Of a stretch of DNA of 64,000 nt, positions 60,697 through 64,000 are shown piece by piece (within the stretch, counting starts at the first letter, position 1; the number at the start of each line of letters is the position of its first letter). The notes under the pieces are model-generated. The model did no database searches. It was given only the letters and a program-made list of their open reading frames with translations, and was not told the origin of the DNA. A program made the position numbers and the translations under genes. The DNA is from Diphasiastrum complanatum (Eukaryota > Streptophyta > Lycopodiopsida > Lycopodiales > Lycopodiaceae), in assembly GCA_029204225.1 (NCBI GenBank), contig CM055113.1:23444443-23508442 (forward strand), read 5' to 3'.

Positions 60697-61890
60697 AAAT
60701 TCCATTGCGACATCCCACCGACTCCTGTATTTGCGTATTGGCACCAGCGCAAAGAAGGCCAACGTCCCAGGACCCACAATAGATGCCAAGGCGGGTCTGG
60801 AAACGTATAACAGGTGGGAGAATCATCTGCCTCAACATCATGTGTTCCGGCTTGATTACAGTCTTGACATAGCTAGGCCAAAATATGGTGGAATTCCTAC
60901 TGTGGTACATGTGCATGGTGGCATCAACGAACCAGAAAGCGATGGACATTCACATGGATGTTTTACTTCCGGCTTTAAGGAGAATGGAGCCATGTGGAGT
61001 AAGCGAGTCTACCATTACTTATAACATTCAACAGCCAGGGAATCTCTGCTATCAGGATCATGCCATGCTACTCACAAGGGTAAAAATATCCTAGCTGGTC
61101 TGTATGGCACCTACGTCATTCGTGACCCAATTCTTGAAGAACCGCTCAATCTTCCATCTGGACACAAGTACGATCGTCATTTGTTGATATCTGACTGGAG
61201 TGACTATCGGAACGATCCATATACTTTCATTCAATTGGAAAGAACCCACACATACATCCTCAATGGCAGGTGAGATATCAGAGTGGCAACTTACTTTTGT
61301 GGAACATCGCTGGTCTATATAAAACACATCAAGCATAGAAGGAACGTGAAAATGTTTCAGCTCATGAGAAAAAAATGTACTCGTAATGCACTTTTAGAAG
61401 TGAGTTATAATATAAAGTTGAAAGTGTAATAAACTTGACATGACTGCTGCTGTGAACTTCAGCCAGAGTACTTTGGAGATGTTATTCTGGTGAATGGAAA
61501 AGCGTGGCCCTACTTGAAAGTCAAAAGGAGAAAGCATCGCTTTCGGATTGGAAACTCTAGAAATGCACGCTTCTTCAGATCTGCGCCGCTTACCGCTGGT
61601 GTCACTCAAATTGGTGCTGACTCTTCCTGCTGGGAAAAGCCCGTGAAATATCAAAAGATTCTTGTGGCTCCTTCAAAGCAAGCAGATGTCATTATTGATT
61701 TCTGAAAATCGCCACGCAAAGAAGATCTGCTCACCAACAGTGTAGTATATATGTTGCCTTCGGGAGATCCTGTAAATTCCGAAAACTCACGAAACAGAAA
61801 ACGCACGATATTGCCAAAAGATCATTCAATGACTAGAGCAGTAAAATCCCCAAACATTGCTATTGTAACAAGTGTATATATATTTCCATA
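60697..61890 (+). pseudogene. LPR-type multicopper oxidase (ferroxidase) pseudogene, N-terminal part
   Basis: After a TTGTAACAG acceptor at 60696 the frame reads KFHCDIPPTPVFAY. A +1 shift near 60740 leads to VPGPTIDAKAG, WENHLPQHH, GGIPTVVHVHGGINEPESDG and the SGF segment. The HVHGG box holds the first His-x-His copper-ligand pair. A further frame change near 61018 leads to NIQQPGNLCYQDHAM, where the usual YHDH has lost its first His. Others lie near 61095 (LAGLYGTYVIRDP) and 61210. An intron (GT at 61270, AG before 61463) precedes EYFGDVILVNGKAWPYLKVK and SRNARFF. A TGA follows VIIDF, yet LLTNSVVYMLPSGDPVN still resembles the family. In plants, LPR1-type proteins oxidise iron in the apoplast during low-phosphate root sensing. 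The later cupredoxin domains with the C-terminal copper ligands are absent. It is a dead, 3'-truncated copy. Confidence 0.85.
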
Positions 61891-62660
61891 AGAAATAGTT
61901 TCATGGGGTGCGAGAAGACGTACACTTTAAGGAGATTATCAACCATTTGAGCGCAGCCCAACTTCACGCAATCTGAACAGAACGACAACAACTTCACGCA
62001 GTCTGATTTGTAGGAGCAATACATGAATACAGCCAGTAAAAATCAGCTATCTCATAGACCCATACGTTCTCACGACTACAATAGCCACGCTACACCGGCT
62101 CAGCCAAACTCTTTTGGAAGAACAAGATCAGCCAAACTCTTTTGGAAGAACAAGATCAACCAGGCAAAATCTCCGAAGATCAACCAGGCAAAACCTCCGA
62201 ACTAGTATGAAACCACAGAACATGAGATTGCTGAGACTGCAGCATGAACACATTTCTCGCAAAACAGCCATTCGCTTCGTCTCCCAAAGAAAACTGTGGT
62301 CTCACATAGAAACTGTTGCATGCAGTGACACTGAAGCCCCTGGCAATGGCAAGAAACGTGAGGCAGAGACAACACACACAAAATTATCCGTAATAACACA
62401 TTATAAACATTCCTGCCTAAAACTACACAAATGTATTTAAAAAGTTTTTTTTTAAATAAGTGGCATTTTTATAGATTAAACTACATATTAAAAATAAAAA
62501 TTTTGAGAATTAATTAAACCACAAGCATGTCAATTTTTTGTTCTGTTTACTATGTGCCCCTGCCTGTAAGGCAGGACCAAAAACACGAAAAAAAAAATGA
62601 CCCAAAAAAAAATGCCAAACAAAAATCCAAAAACAAAATGAAAAAAACATTCCCTATTAG
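61891..62660. other. No gene recognised; short tandem repeats
   Basis: 62101-62205 holds two back-to-back duplications (CCAAACTCTTTTGGAAGAAC twice and CAACCAGGCAAAA twice). The 62440-62660 stretch is A-rich and borders the element fragment that follows. Confidence 0.5.
62101..62205 (+). repeat. Short tandem duplications
   Basis: CAGCCAAACTCTTTTGGAAG and the bases after it occur at 62101 and 62129 (28-bp unit). CAACCAGGCAAAA followed by TCTCCGAAG or CCTCCGAAC occurs at 62157 and 62181 (24-bp unit). Confidence 0.85.
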
Positions 62661-62676
62661 AACTTTTTTTAAGGGA

Positions 62677-63241
62677 ATGTTAGACGTTTGTAAGATCACC
62701 TTTGATGAAGACGCTTGGAATGCTATTAAATTTGGATGGAGGTTTACAACTAACTTATCCTCTTTATTGTACAAGCCTATAGATACTTTTTGTCATTATA
62801 GCCTTAGTAACCAGTTGACTTGTATTTGTAATAATAGCAAGAGATTGACTTCTTTCTTACATAAATCTTGGAACCATATCGTGACTTACAACACTGATCT
62901 GGTTGTCAATTTTTGGGCTTTAGAATGAAGTGAAAAAAGGCCTAAATCATATTCCAACGAGAGAGCCCATTGTGGCAGAAGCTTACTGCGCTCTTGAAAT
63001 TGTCTGGTTTGAATTAGCAGACAGATTAGGATTTTCTGTAAATTCAGATATGTTAGACATTTTTAAACAGAATACTCTTAATAAGTTGGAAGAGACAGAT
63101 TGTGGGGGATTTAGTGACAGAAAAATTGACTTCCTTGCTCTTGAAAGGGAACGTAACTGGCTGTTGGAACATTTCTATATTTGTGGATTAGATAAGGCTC
63201 CAAATAATCCGGTTTTGATATGGTCTACCGTAAGACTCTGA
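62677..63241 (+). pseudogene. Retroelement ORF fragment, possibly Penelope-like reverse transcriptase N-terminal region
   Basis: An open stretch of about 85 codons (MLDVCKITFDEDAWNAIKFG and onward, with CICNNSKRLTSFLHKSW and HIVTYNTDLVVNFWALE) ends in TGA at 62928. It continues one frame over as KKGLNHIPTREPIVAEAY, DIFKQNTLNKLEE, a DFLALERERNWLL helix and FYICGLDKAPNNPVLIW, ending WSTVRL and stop at 63241. A Cys-x-Cys then His cluster, a KGLNxxP segment and an LDKAxNN-type segment in that order resemble what I recall for the region before the RT core in Penelope-like elements. The palm domain with the catalytic aspartates is absent. The right flank is shared with the inverted copy at 53.8-55.9 kb. 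The alternative is a plant gene family of unknown function. Confidence 0.42.
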
Positions 63242-64000
63242 CTTGGTCGATGGTTGTAATTTTGACGGTTAATTGCTTAACTTAATTTCCGGCTATTAAC
63301 TAGTTATTTTGCTTTGTTGCTATTTCGTCTATTGTTCCCGTTGTGATATTTGTTGTTCTTCTGTGTGTGTTCTGTACCTCTCCTGCGGTTTTTTTTGCTT
63401 GCTTGCTTGGATGTTAGTTAGTTATAGTTGTCCTTTAGTTATTTAATTTTCTTGGTCCTGTTGATTTCGTGCTGCTGCTCTGCTGCTCTCTCTCTCTCTT
63501 TCTCGTTCTCTCTGGTCTGCGCGCACCCTGCCTTGTGCTGTGCGGGGTGTTGCTTGTTTTTTGCTAACTCGTTCGCTGGCTGGTTGATTGCTTGCCTACC
63601 TCTGGCCTGGTCCTGGCCTGGTCTTGGTTTTTCCTGTGAATGTAATCGTTTCCATGGCCTTTGCTACCTTTGTCTGTGCCTGCGTTTATGTACATACTAA
63701 CCTTGTATGGTTGTTAGCTGTTTTTGTTTTTTTGGTTCGCAGGCTTTTTACCTGTGGCTTTACGTTGTCTGTTACTTTCGTAGTTTATGTGTTTTCATCT
63801 TCTGCTACGTGTCTGGCAAAAAACGGTGGGTATGGTTACTTTAAATGGCAAAAATTAACCATTTTGAAGTAGTCTTACGAAGTTATGGATAATTTACACT
63901 ACTCTTTGGCCCACTCGTCGACCGAGTACAGGTTTGCTTTTTGAAAAAAGAGCTTAATGGTTGACTTGGTTTAACCGAAACAAGAACTCGAACTTCTTTC
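63215..64000 (+). mobile_element. Interspersed element, right copy, continuing beyond the window
   Basis: This matches the minus strand of 54340-55880 in inverted orientation, beginning at the WSTVRL coding tail. It includes a CT-rich tract (63485-63505), a doubled GGCCTGGTCCTGGCCTGGTC-like stretch and the CTTTGGCCCACTCGTCGACC block near 63905. The ORFs at 63428-63700 and 63588-63872 are Cys/Leu-rich shadows of this non-coding sequence. Confidence 0.75.

Overview
The window looks like nuclear DNA of a land plant with a large, AT-rich, retrotransposon-filled genome. The evidence is spliceosomal GT-AG introns, Ty1/copia and Ty3/gypsy relics with plant-type primer-binding sites (tRNA-iMet), long GA/CT microsatellites, and a relic of a plant LPR-type multicopper oxidase. 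I cannot name the species. A bryophyte, lycophyte, fern or other plant with very long introns would fit. No bacterial operon logic, CRISPR array, rRNA gene or credible tRNA gene was seen.

Layout. 1-3018: decayed copia pol joined to an LTR remnant. 5165-5690 (minus): two exons of a GST-like gene. 7065-9940 (minus): copia with its LTR but without most of its reverse transcriptase. 9941-12025: unassigned ORF and exon-like pieces. 12026-16458: the most complete copia (PBS, gag, protease, integrase, RT, RNase H), broken by stops and an internal duplication. 16462-19180: two related En/Spm-TNP-like ORFs and a patch of palindromic repeats. 22555-25335 (minus): copia with 3' LTR, ending in a 158-bp CT tract. 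27365-28127 (minus): gypsy RT/RNase H fused abruptly to a plus-strand copia 3' end and LTR (28128-29591). 30380-32335: duplications and a degenerate satellite.

The main live gene is on the plus strand at 32633-52130. It is a glutathione S-transferase-like gene whose exons I could join across seven introns with matching phases and no internal stop. The 5'-most exon is tentative. Its introns reach 9.6 kb and hold gypsy and copia relics (34.5-36.6, 37.0-40.3, 45.8-47.6 and 49.8-50.5 kb). A 76-bp tandem duplication copies the 5' splice site of intron 3. The antisense exons at 5.2-5.6 kb are a close paralogue with identical exon lengths.

Downstream, 53.8-55.9 kb and 63.2-64.0 kb are inverted copies of one interspersed element. 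The right copy is preceded by an ORF fragment that I tentatively link to Penelope-like reverse transcriptases. Between them lie a long imperfect hairpin (57.2-57.3 kb) and a frameshifted LPR-type multicopper oxidase pseudogene (60.7-61.9 kb). The genes do not form a pathway: this is one expressed-looking gene in a bed of nested, mostly dead mobile elements.
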